64,000 nt of DNA from Camarhynchus parvulus (taxonomy: Eukaryota; Chordata; Aves; Passeriformes; Thraupidae). The stretch lies in contig NC_044582.1 of assembly GCF_901933205.1 (NCBI RefSeq), positions 16,591,820 to 16,655,819 on the forward strand, read 5' to 3'. Below, piece after piece: positions 12,801 to 24,299 of this stretch. Position 1 is the first letter of the stretch; every line of letters starts with the position of its first letter. The translations under genes were made by a program, and so were the position numbers. The notes under the pieces were generated by a model. The model worked only from the letters and a program-made list of their open reading frames with translations. It did not search any database and was not told where the DNA came from.

Positions 12801-15580
12801 GAAAATGTGCTTCCCAAAACAGGGGAAGTAGTTACCATGGAAATAAAGAAAGGTTCCTCGGCCCAACTCCACCAAAATACTTATTTGCCTCCCAGGGTTT
12901 CACAGGCTGCTTATTAACAACAACAACAGCAGCAGCAGCAAAACCAGGGAGACACTGGAGCAGGACTAACAAGTCGGGTTTGGGAAGGACCTCCAGGAAT
13001 CGTTGTGTGCCTGCTGGAGTCACTGCTGCACAGGATGAGCCCGTGAATCACACAAGGATTTCAGCTTATATCTTGCACAAAACATGCAGGTACAAAGATG
13101 TGCTTTGCTGTTCAAAGGCTTGGGCAGATCTGCTCACAGAAATCCCAGGTTACACCCAGAGCTGGCTGCAACCCCAGTTCCTGAGTGTCTGGTGCACATC
13201 GAGGTAAAACAAATTGTTACCAAGTGCTGCTGCCCAGGACAGAGCTCTGCTTGTGCTCCTAAATGCACCTTCACCTTGCCCCAGCTGCCACCAGTCCCCT
13301 CCTGTCTGGGGAAAGATGTGAAGGAATACTCACAGCTGAGCTTAGAGTCCAGCAAGGACCACAGCACAAACCACAGCTCCTGAGCTAAGCAGGGATACAG
13401 CAGTTGTTGTTTATAAACAACCCATTTCTGAAATAACTAGGGAGCAGGCAAAACAAAGGAAAATGCCCATAACTAGGAAGATGGTGGAGGTTTGTTGTCC
13501 ATGAGAGGCGCCTCTAAGAGCATCCTGAATGCACTGAAGCCTCCACAAGCTCTTAGCGCATCAGCTCCAGCCCTTCTCAAACTGAGCACCCCACCCTGTC
13601 CTGCACTGTGCTCCTGACACAGCTCAGAAGAACTGACACCTTAAATAACCACTGAAACACCTTAGGCTTAGCAGAGGGCAGGCAGCATCAGGAGCACACA
13701 GCCAATGACAAACAGCTCGTGACAGATGCTCAGATGCAGAGAGTCTGCGTGGCACCTGTGCAGCATTGGTAATCCATGGAGGAGTGGTGTGAGGGATGCA
13801 GATATTGCAAAGGCCAGGTGTTGCATAAAAATTAATTTCACTTTTAAAACTTGTTATGACTATAGGCTATATTTTCCTAATTAAAGTGACTTTGGTCAGA
13901 AACATGGGGCCAGATCAAACTCAGATCACTCAGTCCCCTAAATACCCTCAGAGACCTGGTCCATGATACCCAGCTGGAAATGGATTGAATCTGAACACTT
14001 TTACTGATATTGCTGGGTCATTTTGGATATTGGACAAAGCCTACCCTGAGGAAGAAAACACCAAAGGTAATTATCTGGTCCTTACTTCCTACCCCCTGCC
14101 TGCTGCTCTCATGAAGGCTGGGAGGGGCAGGATCATGGGGCACCTTGGACAGTGGGGATGACCAAATCCCAGCCACTTACAGATGTCACTTCAGGAACTT
14201 CAGGGAATTTTAATTTAATCTCATATACATTGGTCATCTGGAGTTAGTAAAATAGAGTCCTGAATAGAAGACAATGAATGCAGCCTTTCTTTGAAATTAT
14301 CATATTGGAGAGAAAAATGTAATCAAGAGAGTGTTTTTCACCTTAGTGAGTCCTGTCCAGGTGGGAAGAGCAGCTTTGTGCCCTGTACCAACAGTACTTG
14401 GGGGTGACTCTTTTCTGCACCCAGGTTACCCATACTGCAGGAATTTGGGAGTCAGCTTACCATTAACATGCATATCTGGGAGTGTCTTGTCTCATCAAAA
14501 CTGTCTAGGACATATTTTAGCACATCAGAGCTTCGACTTGAAGATGCTTACACAGAAATACACAGATGGGTATCGGCGCAAGATGGAAACACTTCAAAAT
14601 ATGTGTGGAGCTCACAGCAAACTTTGCCTTGCTGATCCTTCCCTCCTTGGAAGGGTTTGTGAAAGTCCTTGGGGGGGTCTGGACTGTGCTGTGCTTGTGG
14701 GAGGGAACGGGGATGCAATTAAAGCATAAAGGAAGATATATTCTATAAGGAAGATATACTCTATTTGCCATGCCCCAAAGCAGAGTGCAGCCTGGCACAG
14801 GTGGGGCTGCAGCACATTCCAGAGCTGCCCCATGTATTTTTGGGCTCTTCTGCAGAGCCAGCCTGCTCAGCTGAGTTTAAAACATGATTTTCCCCAGAAT
14901 CACAGCGTGTAAATCACTCACTGAGGGCTGGACCAGCCCCGCTGCTGCAGCAGCCAGCAGAAAGGGACTTTCCACTGGAACGAGAGCTGCAAGGCAGGAG
15001 AGGAGGGAGAGGGATTCCCTCTGCTCCCCCCTGCCCTCAGCAGCCTCGGCACTGAAAGCAGCCCAGCTCCATCTACCAAAGCCTGAGGGAAACGAGCAGC
15101 TGAGCTGTAACCAGAGGGAAATGAACCCTTCAGGGAATCAGTCCAAGCACGGAGAGCTCCGAGGGGCTGGAGAGCAGCCCGGGAGGGTGGCAGATCCCGG
15201 CTGGCTCCAAGCTCACACATGTTCTCATGGCCCCAGAGAAAGTTTAATTTGCTGCAACTGGTTCAACACAGCCAAAGCCCCGGTAATGCTGTTTGTTACA
15301 CACTGAAATCACTCAGTGGCAAAGAGCACGGAGCAGAAAATGCTCTGGGCACAGAGGAGCCCCTTGGCTTTCATCAGGCACCCACACCAGCCTTGGCACC
15401 TGGACTTTGTGAGGGAGAAGCCAGGAAAGCCTCCAAAACCCCCTGAACCACCCCAGAGCACTTAAAATACATGGTGTGCCAAAACAGTCTCTTGGTTTAG
15501 TGCAGGGAGGCTGAAGGGGTAAGAAAACATGGAGAAACTCCACATAATGTCCCGGAGAGTGTTTAAAGAAAAGAGGTTAA
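12801..15580. other. Noncoding stretch with minor simple repeats
   Basis: No gene is recognised. Small features are (ACA)n running into (GCA)n at about 12917-12941 and an imperfect 17-18 bp tandem duplication (AAGGAAGATATA units) at 14727-14762. The segment 13800-14330 is AT-rich without clear signals. Open frames of up to 174 codons near 12.7-13.2 kb lie in the CpG-rich block and resemble nothing known. Confidence 0.5.
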
Positions 15581-15805
15581 AATCCTAGAATATCCTGGCT
15601 TGGAAGAGACCCATGAGGATCACCAAATGTGGCTCCTGGCCCTGCACTGACCATCCCAAAGAATCACACCACAACCCCTGAGAGTGTTGTACAAATGCTC
15701 CTGGAGCTCTGGCAGCTTTGAGACTGTGACCACTGCCCTGGGGAACCTGTTCAGTGCCCCACCACCTTTCCTGATATCCAGCCTAACACTGCCTCCCCCC
15801 AACAG
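15581..15805 (-). mobile_element. CR1 LINE 3' end fragment
   Basis: The plus strand reads CTAGAATATCCTGGCTTGGA, then AGAGACCCATGAGGATCACC, CTGGCCCTGCACTGACC and AAGAATCACACCAC. Further on come GTTGTACAAATGCTCCTGGA and GATATCCAGCCTAACACTGC. This is the reverse complement of the familiar avian CR1 3' region, so the element lies on the minus strand. Only the last 220 or so bases of the LINE are present, as is typical of 5'-truncated CR1 copies. Many substitutions mark it as old and inactive. Confidence 0.85.
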
Positions 15806-16890
15806 AGCAAAGAGCTGATGCTGGGTGCATTTTTTGGCCAAAGAATGAGGTTTACATGACGACAAAGAGGTACTTTTTGCCATAGTCGTGTCCTCCAACA
15901 CCAGGGTCTGAGCACCCTGCTTGGAGTTCCTTTACACCCATTCTCATCTCTTTCACCTGTGCTACACACAGGGGCATCCACATATCCACAGGGAAACAGG
16001 TTTGGGCTGGCAGGACACTGAGAGCTGCTCCCTTCCCTTCTGCTCCTCCAGCTGTGCCCATTCTACTCAGGCAAACCACCCCATCCTGCTGATGCTTCCC
16101 ATCTGGTTCCTGCCTGACCCCCAAAGGTGCCCAGTTTGTATCTGCTCAGACGGTGGCTCTCCACCCTTCAGTGCCAGGCGCTGCCTGGACACAGAGTTAA
16201 TTCACACCAGGTTGCTCTGCTGCACTCTCTGGACACAGACACACAGATCTGAACCAGTTTAAATCACATTTTCTCCTTATTCCAACTAGTGGAACTTCTT
16301 ACACCAGCCTTGCTGCCAAGATCCTGGTGTAACTCAGCTCCAGCTAAAAGAGTTCATTGGAGCAGAACTTCTGAAGGGGCCAGGGGAACTCCAGTGTCTC
16401 TGCACCATCCCCACCGTCCCTGCATGGCATCCTCAGCCAGGCTGAGTCAGCCATACACAGGCCACATGCTGAATCACAGCAGGAGCTGCTGCGAGCTAAA
16501 AAAATTCCTGTGGGGATTTTTTGCTTCTCAGGTTGTTATTCTTAAGCTGCTCACTTCCCCTTCCCAGGTCACCACAAAGCTCCTTGCACACACAGCCCCA
16601 GCACTGGGGAAAGGACCTCTAAGGGGAGGGTGAGTACTGCCCACCACCGCCCTGCAGACCTCAGAGACCTGCCAGAGCTGCCCCTGGCAGCCCGGGCTGC
16701 TGGGGTTTGGAGCAGGCTTTGTGCACACCTTGCTCACAGGGTGGTCACAGCCAGCACGGTGTCAACCAGCAGCACCAGAGCCAGCCAGCCCTCTCCAAGG
16801 ACAGCAGCGTGCCAGGGATGTGTGTCAACACCTATTCTGCACTTTGCTTCTCTTTCAGCTGGCAGAGCTGCCACCTCACTAGGGGGGTAG
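15806..16890. other. Noncoding stretch; exon-like interval inside
   Basis: No recognised gene. The interval 16568-16628 lies between a pyrimidine-rich AG (TTCCCCTTCCCAG) and a good donor (AGG/GTGAGT). It codes for about 20 unremarkable residues in its open frame. I regard it as a chance splice pair. The acceptor-like tract ending at 16859 has no donor partner. Confidence 0.4.
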
Positions 16891-16894
16891 CCAA

Positions 16895-17060
16895 GAAAAA
16901 CAAGCATTACCTTACATTCCTGGGCTTGTTTGTCATTATCATGATGCTCCGCTCTAACTGGGAGGCCGCATTATGCATCATGCTGCCTACTTCCAAATAA
17001 TAAGCTACATGTGTAAATAGGCTCCGCTATTTCGGGTTGAACAGCTAACAAATGAGCAAA
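16895..17060. promoter_or_regulatory. Possible conserved noncoding element
   Basis: This segment contains TTGTCATTATCATGATG, GCATTATGCATCATGC (POU-type ATGCAT core), AAATAATAAGC and TGTGTAAATAGG, and retains CpGs in GGCCGCATT and CTCCGC. It is repeat-free and lacks a coding frame. The regulatory reading is inference. Confidence 0.2.
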
Positions 17061-17559
17061 CAGAAGCTCCCCAGCCTGCCACACTCCTGTTTAACTGATG
17101 CAATGGGTGTCTTTATGCATCCTGAAGGTGAGGCATCCATCTCACTCACAGTGCGAGCGGTGTCTGCATCACTGTCACAACCCAAACACCCAGCACAGGC
17201 ATTCTGGAGGGTCAGGCTGGCACTGCCAGCTCCTCTGTGAGCCTCAGACCTAAAACTGGTGTGATACTCCCCCTACATCATCATTATCACAGTTGCTGTG
17301 GAGGCTTGATGTGGATTCAGCTGTGCTGAGTGAGTGTCCTCACGCTGGGAAGGAAATGCAGGGTGTTGGGAGGGTGTTTGAGCCAAGCAGGTGTCCCACG
17401 GGACACCCTGGCTCTGGATTAGACCATGGCAAGGCTCACATAATGAGCCCCTATGAGTTTCTGATCCCCCTCCTGCTGCACAGCTTTCCTACTCCATTGA
17501 ACCCTCTGCAAATGATGTTTCCTTCACCACAGCTCTAACTCCTTTTGTATTCCCTAATT

Positions 17560-17865
17560 TCCTTCCATAGTCGGTATTATTATCTATTGCAAGAAGAGTT
17601 ATTTAAGAACCTTTGGGCTATAATGGGCTTGGCATTACAGGAAAATAAAGCAGCTCTCCAGGAAACTCGTGCTGATTTCAGCCTTCCCATTTACGCTGTG
17701 ATGCATCACACTGTGCTCTAATGTCTCACTAATCTGCAGCTCAATCTGCTGTTAAACAGGCTCATGATGCAGAAGCCGCTCACTGAGGTTGCTTGATATT
17801 CATCTGTTGATTGAATCATTTGCTTCTTGTGATTTGCAAATGCGCCAAAGAGCCAGAAGCCCTTT
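17560..17865. promoter_or_regulatory. Possible conserved noncoding element with 14-bp palindrome
   Basis: An AT-rich, repeat-free stretch holds the perfect palindrome TGTGATGCATCACA at 17697-17710, which resembles a bZIP/Maf half-site pair. It also has CTAATGTCTCACTAATC, TTGATTGAATCA and ATTTGCAAATGCG (the last is an octamer-like POU motif). This clustering is unusual for the window. No reading frame is supported. Conservation cannot be checked here. Confidence 0.28.
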
Positions 17866-20145
17866 TTCTTCTAGAAAAGTTAATTGGATCAGCATCCTGC
17901 GCTGGCAGGTGGCTCCCGCTCCTACCCAGGCTTCCACTGACTCCACCACGGCAGAGAGGCCACCCAGGAGGATGGGGCGCTGGGGGACCACGAGAGACAA
18001 ATTCCCCAAGGAATTGAACACCCCATTGTTTGCAGAGCAGCCCGTGCAGAAATGCTCCTGCCCCGGAGTGATGCCCCATCCCTTCAGCCTCATCGCAACA
18101 CAGATATCCAGCAGCGGGGCTGGTCACCAACAAACCTTGTTTCTAAACATTCCCTACAATGAATTTGCCCCTCCATACTTATGTCTCTCTCATTTTTGAG
18201 AGCTAAACTTCACCAGCAGCCCCTTTGGACACATCCCACCTGGTTATTCACAGTTACAGCTACTCCTTCGTAGCCTGCAAATGAAGGCCCTCCAGCACCA
18301 CTTGGTTTCAGCTATTTTTTAATGCTCCAGCATGCCACACACCATTTGATATCTTCCTCAATAATTAAGTGCTCAGTGCCATTGTCAAAGCAGCCCTGGA
18401 TGACATTTCTATGGGGTTTCCAAAGAACTGAGGTCCCAAGCAGGGACATATCAGGCACCAGGCCTGCAGGGCTGGTGATTATCTGGCTGTAAATAACACC
18501 TTGGAATATATGGTTTATTGTGGTGATAACACACATTTTGTAGGTTACATAAATTGGAGCAATCCTGCTGACAGAGGAAAAATAGTGGTGTGTGTGATGG
18601 TTTCCTCTGGTTGCTAGGAAATAGAGTTAGAGCAGGGTCCTTACATGCCTCGGTGCACACTGGTGACAGATGATAGATTCAGCACATGTGTGGAGCCCAG
18701 CCTGTTAGCAAGCCCTGACTGAGGGGAAGGCAGCAAAGCACTGACAGCAAGATCCATTTAACCAAAATATATGCATTTTTCATTAAGAGAACTACATTTG
18801 TTTGCCCAAGGCATTTAGGGAAACGTAAGCAAAGAGTAAAGTTAGATCTGAAGAGACAGGTGGCCCATGCAGGCAAACCCAGACCAGCCACACAGATGCA
18901 CAAGATGGGCTGTGGTAAGGATTTTAACACCTGTCCAAAGCCCTAATGTGAATGAGATGTGATTTTTCAAAAATGGGCTTTTATTTCACTGCAAAGCCCA
19001 GAGTTCCCCTCCCTACCACGGGGGCTCAGCTCTAAGGTTCCTTCCCCTTCCCCTCCCCTTGGTATGTGGGGTTATATTCTGTTGCATCAAGAAACTGAGC
19101 CTGGCTTCTGCTTCTGCAAATGTTTGCTAAAGCAAATTGCAGTTTGTTCTATTGGTCTCATGCTCCAATTTGCTTGAAATAGCACAGCACTTGGTCAAAG
19201 GGCATGGAAAGTGGCCAGAACCTTCTTCCTTGAATATTTGTACATAGAAATAAATGTATATATACACACCCACCCGTGCACATAGACACTGTTAGATCAG
19301 CTTATCTCACCCCCTCCCTCAAGGCAGGCACAGCTTTACCACCCAATCCCCAGGTGCACCTCTAACCTGTTTTTTACCATGGCAAAGCTCAATCGTAAAG
19401 ACAATGTTAAACCACACAGCTTAAAATAAAGAGAGCAATTGGCATGATTACAGCTGTGCCCTGTCCACAGGCAGGGGATTTCACCCATAGCCAAGGGAGC
19501 TGCTCTGGCTCCTGGTGTTGTTATTGCTGGTATTATAGTGTTGTCCCATCAGGACAGCTCTGTGACCAGCTGCTCTGCAGGCACAGCACTGGCCTTTGCT
19601 TTTTAGAGTGATTAAATTCTCCTAAGAGATGTTCCTGGAGTGCTCCAGTCTGTCTTTGCTGCTCTCACCAAAACAAATGGGACATCCTCTGCCAAACTCA
19701 GCAAAGCAATGTCAGAGGAAATAAAACAGGGTTAGCAGGGTTGCAGACTCCTTATAATTAATTATTTGGCACAGACCAATGGCCTTTTCTTTAGGAGAAT
19801 CCTAAGGGTTTGCCAGAGTGTAAACATACAGGAGCTTCCCGAATTTTGGGTGCTCTTTGGTGCCAAAGTCCTTGGTTTTGGATAACCACCAGAGCAGGCA
19901 CTGCCCCATGTGCAGGGTGCAGCAGCTGAGGGTGTGTTTGGGCTGGGGTGGAGGCAGAGGATGGTTAAATGCTCTCCTCCCCAGCTCCAGAGGGTTTCTC
20001 TAGCTCATCCCCAGCCAGCACTGGGCTGGGATCTCCTGAGCTCAGCGTTGGACTGGTGTTGCCAGTGGGACTCAGCCCCACACCAGCCTGGCCAGTCACA
20101 CGCTGGGAGGGGGAAGCAGAGCCCATTTCTACAGCCTGAGAAAAA
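17866..20145. other. Noncoding stretch, no gene recognised
   Basis: I see no exon, RNA gene or recognisable transposon. The part at 18340-18620 is AT-rich with TTGAATATATGG-like motifs and could belong to the same class of possible conserved segments, but the signal is weaker. A short TA/CA run (TGTATATATACACACC) lies near 19255-19272. Confidence 0.5.
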
Positions 20146-20330
20146 TGTAATTTAATCCCAGCCGCACAAAACGCTTCCCTAAGCCTTTGAAAGGCCTGCT
20201 AATCCTTGATTTACCCTCAAATCTTGAAATTCTCTTAGAGAATGAAGGAGGAGCTTTGTCTATCGAGTGCCTCTATGGCTAATGAGGTTATTAAGGCATA
20301 TTAGCATGCACAGAAGGACATCCCCTCCTG
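20146..20330. promoter_or_regulatory. Possible conserved noncoding element
   Basis: The segment has AT-rich motifs (GCTAATCCTTGATTTACC, GGCTAATGAGGTTATTAAGG, CATATTAGCATGC) with retained CpGs (GCCGCACAAAACGC, TATCGAGTGCC). The conserved-element call is an inference from texture and has no alignment behind it. Confidence 0.2.
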
Positions 20331-21178
20331 ACTTTGGCACAGCAGAGCCCAGGGCTTCTGTCTCCCTTAATCCAAGTCCTCCTGCTCTGCTGCTGCCCCA
20401 GCCCTCAGTGCCATGAGTTTGGCCCTGCTTTTGGCAGAGATGGCCATCACTTCACTCCAGCAGCAGGGGAGAGCTCCCTGATCCAGCTCCTCACGGTGCT
20501 TTTGCTGTTTTGCCTTCAGATGTTTCTGAAGAGCACACCATGACTTTTCCTACCTGCCTGGAAGACCAAAGAGGTCCTTGAACCTACATGTATATCCTGG
20601 GGTCTGTCATCTGGTGCAGAGATTTATTTAATTTTTGTTTCAAGCAGAAATCATTCTGTTTGCACAGAAGGAACATTGGTTTTGTGTATGGCCACACATC
20701 ATCACAGCAGCCCTAAACCCTACAGCAGGGCAAGGTCACCTCCTTTAACACAGAGGAAGAAGAGTCTGATTCCTGCCCAGCTTCAGGACAGGAGGACAGC
20801 ACAGATCCACATTTCTGGCCTGCCTCCCTTTCCCACCACAGCCATATGGGAAAGGGAACGTTCTTAAATAGCTGGGGGCTCAAAGCAAGATTTTGCTCCC
20901 AGCTGAGGTGAGACAAATCATTTCCCCAGGATGCACTTCTGAAGAACAGAACCTTTGCCAATGTTACGCTTTACAATGCAATGATTTTCATAACAGCCCA
21001 ACATGGTCCATCAGCATGTGATCTGGCATGGGATCAGCATTCCCTCAAACCACCCAAACGGGCTGAGGGAGGTGCAGGAGAGAGCAGACACAGGATCTGG
21101 TTGGGTTTCCAAGCAATCCTTGCAGCAGCCTCGGTGCACCTGGCTCAGAGAGAAACTCACATGTGGCTCTGCTGGGTT

Positions 21179-21244
21179 AATTGTTGGACTCCACGATCTC
21201 TAAGGTTTTTACATCAATCTTACACCAACCTTAGTGATTCTGTG
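21179..21244 (+). mobile_element. CR1 LINE 3' end remnant
   Basis: The plus strand reads TGTTGGACTCCACGATCTCT, AAGGTTTTTACATCAATC, then CCAACCTTAGTGATTCTGTG. This follows the CR1 terminal pattern (GGTTGGACT, GATCT, AAGGTC, CCAACC, GATTCTGTG) in sense orientation. Only about 65 bases can be recognised, with an insertion between AAGGTTTTTAC and CCAACC. It is old and highly diverged. Confidence 0.7.
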
Positions 21245-21376
21245 CTGCCCTTCCTGCCTTGGACCAGGGCTGAGCAGCCTCACCTCAGCACCCCAGCCAT
21301 GGTGCTGTGGGCTGCAGGGTCACCTCCCCAGCCAGCCTGGGACCACCCATATCAATGGGATTTGCTTCATTTCCAG

Positions 21377-21447
21377 CATGAAGCTTGACAGCCTGCACTC
21401 ATCTCTATTTACAGTGACCATGGTTAAACAGCTACCTAACAATTCAG
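21377..21447 (+). other. Exon-like segment (low confidence)
   Basis: The acceptor TTTGCTTCATTTCCAG and the strong donor TTCAG/GTGAGC bracket 71 bases. One frame is open throughout and starts MKLDSLHSSLF near the acceptor. The length is not a multiple of three, no partner exon was identified, and the peptide resembles no family I know. Such pairs arise by chance in 64 kb. Confidence 0.15.
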
Positions 21448-23776
21448 GTGAGCAGCCCTAAATAATTTCAATAATTAAATGAGGGCTGCAACACAGCCTT
21501 CCCCAGAGAGCTGGGTCCCCTCTAACTGGAGCAGCACAGAGGTGCCATCCCACCATCTCCTGGCAAAGCCTATTTGGGATGTTCCTATGCACCAAAAACA
21601 AGGATAAATTTTCTCCTCTTTTTCAGAACTTCAGCTGATTTCGGTGATGTGATGAACAGAGCAAGGCGCAGGCTGTGGCTGGGACATGAATGGATGGGGC
21701 AGGGTGAGGGAGCAGGGAGCAGGCAGTGTCCCTGAGCAATCCCTCCTGCAGCAATTCCTGCAGCCCCTACACACACACCCCCAGCCCTCCAGCTCTCCTG
21801 CCTCTGCACTGGGAGGGTGTTTTGGGAGGCAGGAGCAGGAGGAAAGCAGCTCCAGGGCTTCCTGGAATCAAATCCTTGCTCCTCACCATAGCACAGGATT
21901 ATTTTTAAACCAGGTGAGGTCCCCAGCTCAGCTGGATTTTGCAGCAGCAAGGGAGGGAGAGGTGGAACCATCACCTGAGGTTTCAGCTCCTGGGAGAAGC
22001 ATCCTCAGGAGCAAGGCTGAGGGGGGCTGGAGCAAAATCCCAACATTCTAACCCCCATCCTTGGCTTCACAAGAGCTGGAACGTGCTATCCAGCACAGTT
22101 TGGCACAAAGCCCCATGAAGGCTTGAGCAACTGGGAAACAACATCCCCTGAGGGAATGAGGAGCTTTAACTTCTGTAGCACAGCAAGCATGCAAGCCCAG
22201 GATCTCGAGGGAATAAGTAAGATATGTCATTTCATCACTGCTCTTGGAACGAAGACAAAAAAACCAAAGGAAAACAAAACAGAGCAGCCCCTGGGATCCA
22301 TAAAGAGGAAACTAAAAATATGATAAATAGGCTGGATCATTATTTTCTGAAGATGACGTATTGCAGCTCATGTTATATATCTAGATTCCTATTGTCACGA
22401 AGGATAAAAATTTTGGCACCAAGTAAGTCAAAGAGAAAAAATTAATTTCTGCCATTCAACAAACTAAAAAAATACTGGTAAAGAGCCATCTACTAAAAAT
22501 ATAACCCAGGAATTCCAGTCCTGTAGGACAAGAGAGGAAGAGGACACCACCAGCTTTCCTTGCCAACAGCAGGCAAAGGGTTAAGCAAAGATGTAATTCA
22601 TCAAGTTAGCTTGAACGTTAGGAGAAGCTAAGAGAATCATAAGATCAGAAAATAATTGCAAAGTGTGTAAAGATAATCATAAATCCGAGGGAAATAATAC
22701 AGGCTAACAAATGCTCAGGAGATTACACTAAAACACCTTCTGGTTTTATAATCAGGCAGAAGAATGGCTGGGTACCCAGTGCAGCAGGTTATCTCCTGCA
22801 GAGGGGGACACTGTGGCCTGCACTGGGATTTACCCATGGGAAAAAAAAAAAACTCCCAGAGGAATCTGGAGATAAAGGCAAAGAGTGGAAAGCTGAGTAA
22901 TATTAAAAATAAATTCAGGGAAGGCAGAAAGCTGGGATCCTTCGTGCAGTTTTAAAGGCACAACAGCATAACAAGAGCAGCAGCCAACAGAGATGGGAAC
23001 CCCCTCTTTTAGAGCTGCTTGGCACCAGGCATGAAATCTTCAGTTTTAGATACTGGGGAGGAACCTATGCATTGGCACATTGTGACAAGATTCCACTACC
23101 CTGCTGGCTTTCCCAGAAAATAGGGGTCACAGAGCCAGCCTGTACTCAGAGCTGGGGAATTTTTCCCTCATTTTCTTCCTGACTCTGCTAAGTCATCTTG
23201 TAGTGAAGTCTCTCTTGGTATAACTGCTGCTCTTTTAACTCTTGAAACCCTGGAATTAGGCTGAGAAGATTGTGGATTTTTGGGGTTTTTAGTCCCTAAG
23301 GCTTAAAGCATTTTACTGCTCCTTCACATAACCACTCAAGGGGAAGCAAGTGGAGTGGGCAGAGCTGGCAGGATGCCCAGGGGCAGCTGGCCAGTTCCTT
23401 CTCATCCTGCCCCAGATTTCACATGGGCTCTTGAGAGCTCTGCTGAACATCCAGGAACATGTAACCTCTCAAAACCTGAGATTTTAGCATCACTGGATGG
23501 TAAAATGGCTTTGGTTTACATCAAGCTGAGGTTGGAGTGCACAGGTTTGGTGCTGCATGTGGAGGTCTGTAGTGCATCATGAAAAAGCCTGTTCAGAGTG
23601 GTTTGGTGTTTTAACTAGGTCAAACAGCTCTGAGCACATGATCCCCTACCAGAACCACTGGCCAGGTGTGATAGGAGCAGTTGGATTTGTGGCTACACCT
23701 CACACAGGGCTGAGCTGCCCTGGGCTTTCAGACAGCTCCCTGGGCAGCACAAATCACCCTGAGGCACAACCTGCAC
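21448..23776. other. Noncoding stretch, no gene recognised
   Basis: The segment 22250-22960 is A-rich (several A runs, including a 12-A tract near 22840) and looks like aged AT-rich DNA. I found no convincing repeat family, exon or RNA gene. Confidence 0.55.
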
Positions 23777-23970
23777 ATGAGCACAGCCAGGAAACAAAAC
23801 CAGGAGCACAGCCAGGTAACCAAACCACAAACACAGCCAGGTAACCAACCATGAGCACAGCCAGGTAACCAAACCACAAACACAGCCAGGTAACCAAACC
23901 ATGAGCACAGCCAGGAAACCAAACCACAAACAGCCAGGTAACCAAACCACAAACAGCCAGGTAACCAAAC
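23777..23970. repeat. Minisatellite of about 23-27 bp units, 8 copies
   Basis: Eight units share the core ACAGCCAGGTAACCAAACC, separated by ATGAGC or ACAAAC spacers, so two unit types tend to alternate. Unit length varies (about 20-27 bases). All three minus-strand frames stay open across the array because the core has no minus-strand stop. The resulting peptides repeat a WLPGC-type motif and are not evidence for a gene. Confidence 0.93.
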
Positions 23971-24061
23971 TACCATGACAGAGAACCTCAGGTGAGGGTT
24001 TCTGCCACCCCATTTATTTTATTTCCCCAGATGCCTCCTATGGGAAATGAGGATGCACAGA

Positions 24062-24293
24062 ACACATTCCCCCCATGTTCCCACCACAGGACTCAAACCA
24101 TGTGTTTTGAGTGAAGAAAAAGCATTTGAGGGTGGGATTTCCTATGGAGACCTTTGGATGCTAAAGCAGGACAGGTTCTCACAGTTCAGGACAGTTCACA
24201 CAGGTTTCCCTCATAGGAAATCCCATCCTCAAGTGGTTTTTTCCTCACCCAAAACACATGGTTTGAGTCCTGTGATGGGAACATGAGGGAAGT
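24062..24293. repeat. Long inverted repeat (foldback element)
   Basis: The left arm 24074-24150 and right arm 24207-24285 are reverse complements at about 90% identity over 77-79 bases. The outer core CATGTTCCCA is followed by a perfect match over CACAGGACTCAAACCATGTG, and the inner core is ATGGGATTTCCTATG or its variant. Weaker pairing extends outward to about 24065/24293. The loop is about 56 bases and contains two CAGTTCA motifs. The hexamer CACAGA occurs just outside both ends (24056-24061 and 24294-24299) and could be a target-site duplication. It could be a MITE-like element, an inverted duplication or the template of an RNA hairpin. Confidence 0.9.
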
Positions 24294-24299
24294 CACAGA

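Noticed and set aside
12960..13005. Possible short CR1 remnant (GGTTTGGGAAGGACCTCCAG)
   Set aside because: The match is limited to about 25 bases and the following CCAAC and terminal octamer motifs are missing.
16568..16628. Splice-like pair with strong donor AGG/GTGAGT
   Set aside because: The enclosed 61 bases give an unremarkable peptide, and pairs of this quality are expected by chance in 64 kb.
23693..24013. Repetitive WLPGC-type peptide on the minus strand
   Set aside because: All three minus frames are open only because the minisatellite core lacks stops. The peptide is a by-product of the repeat.
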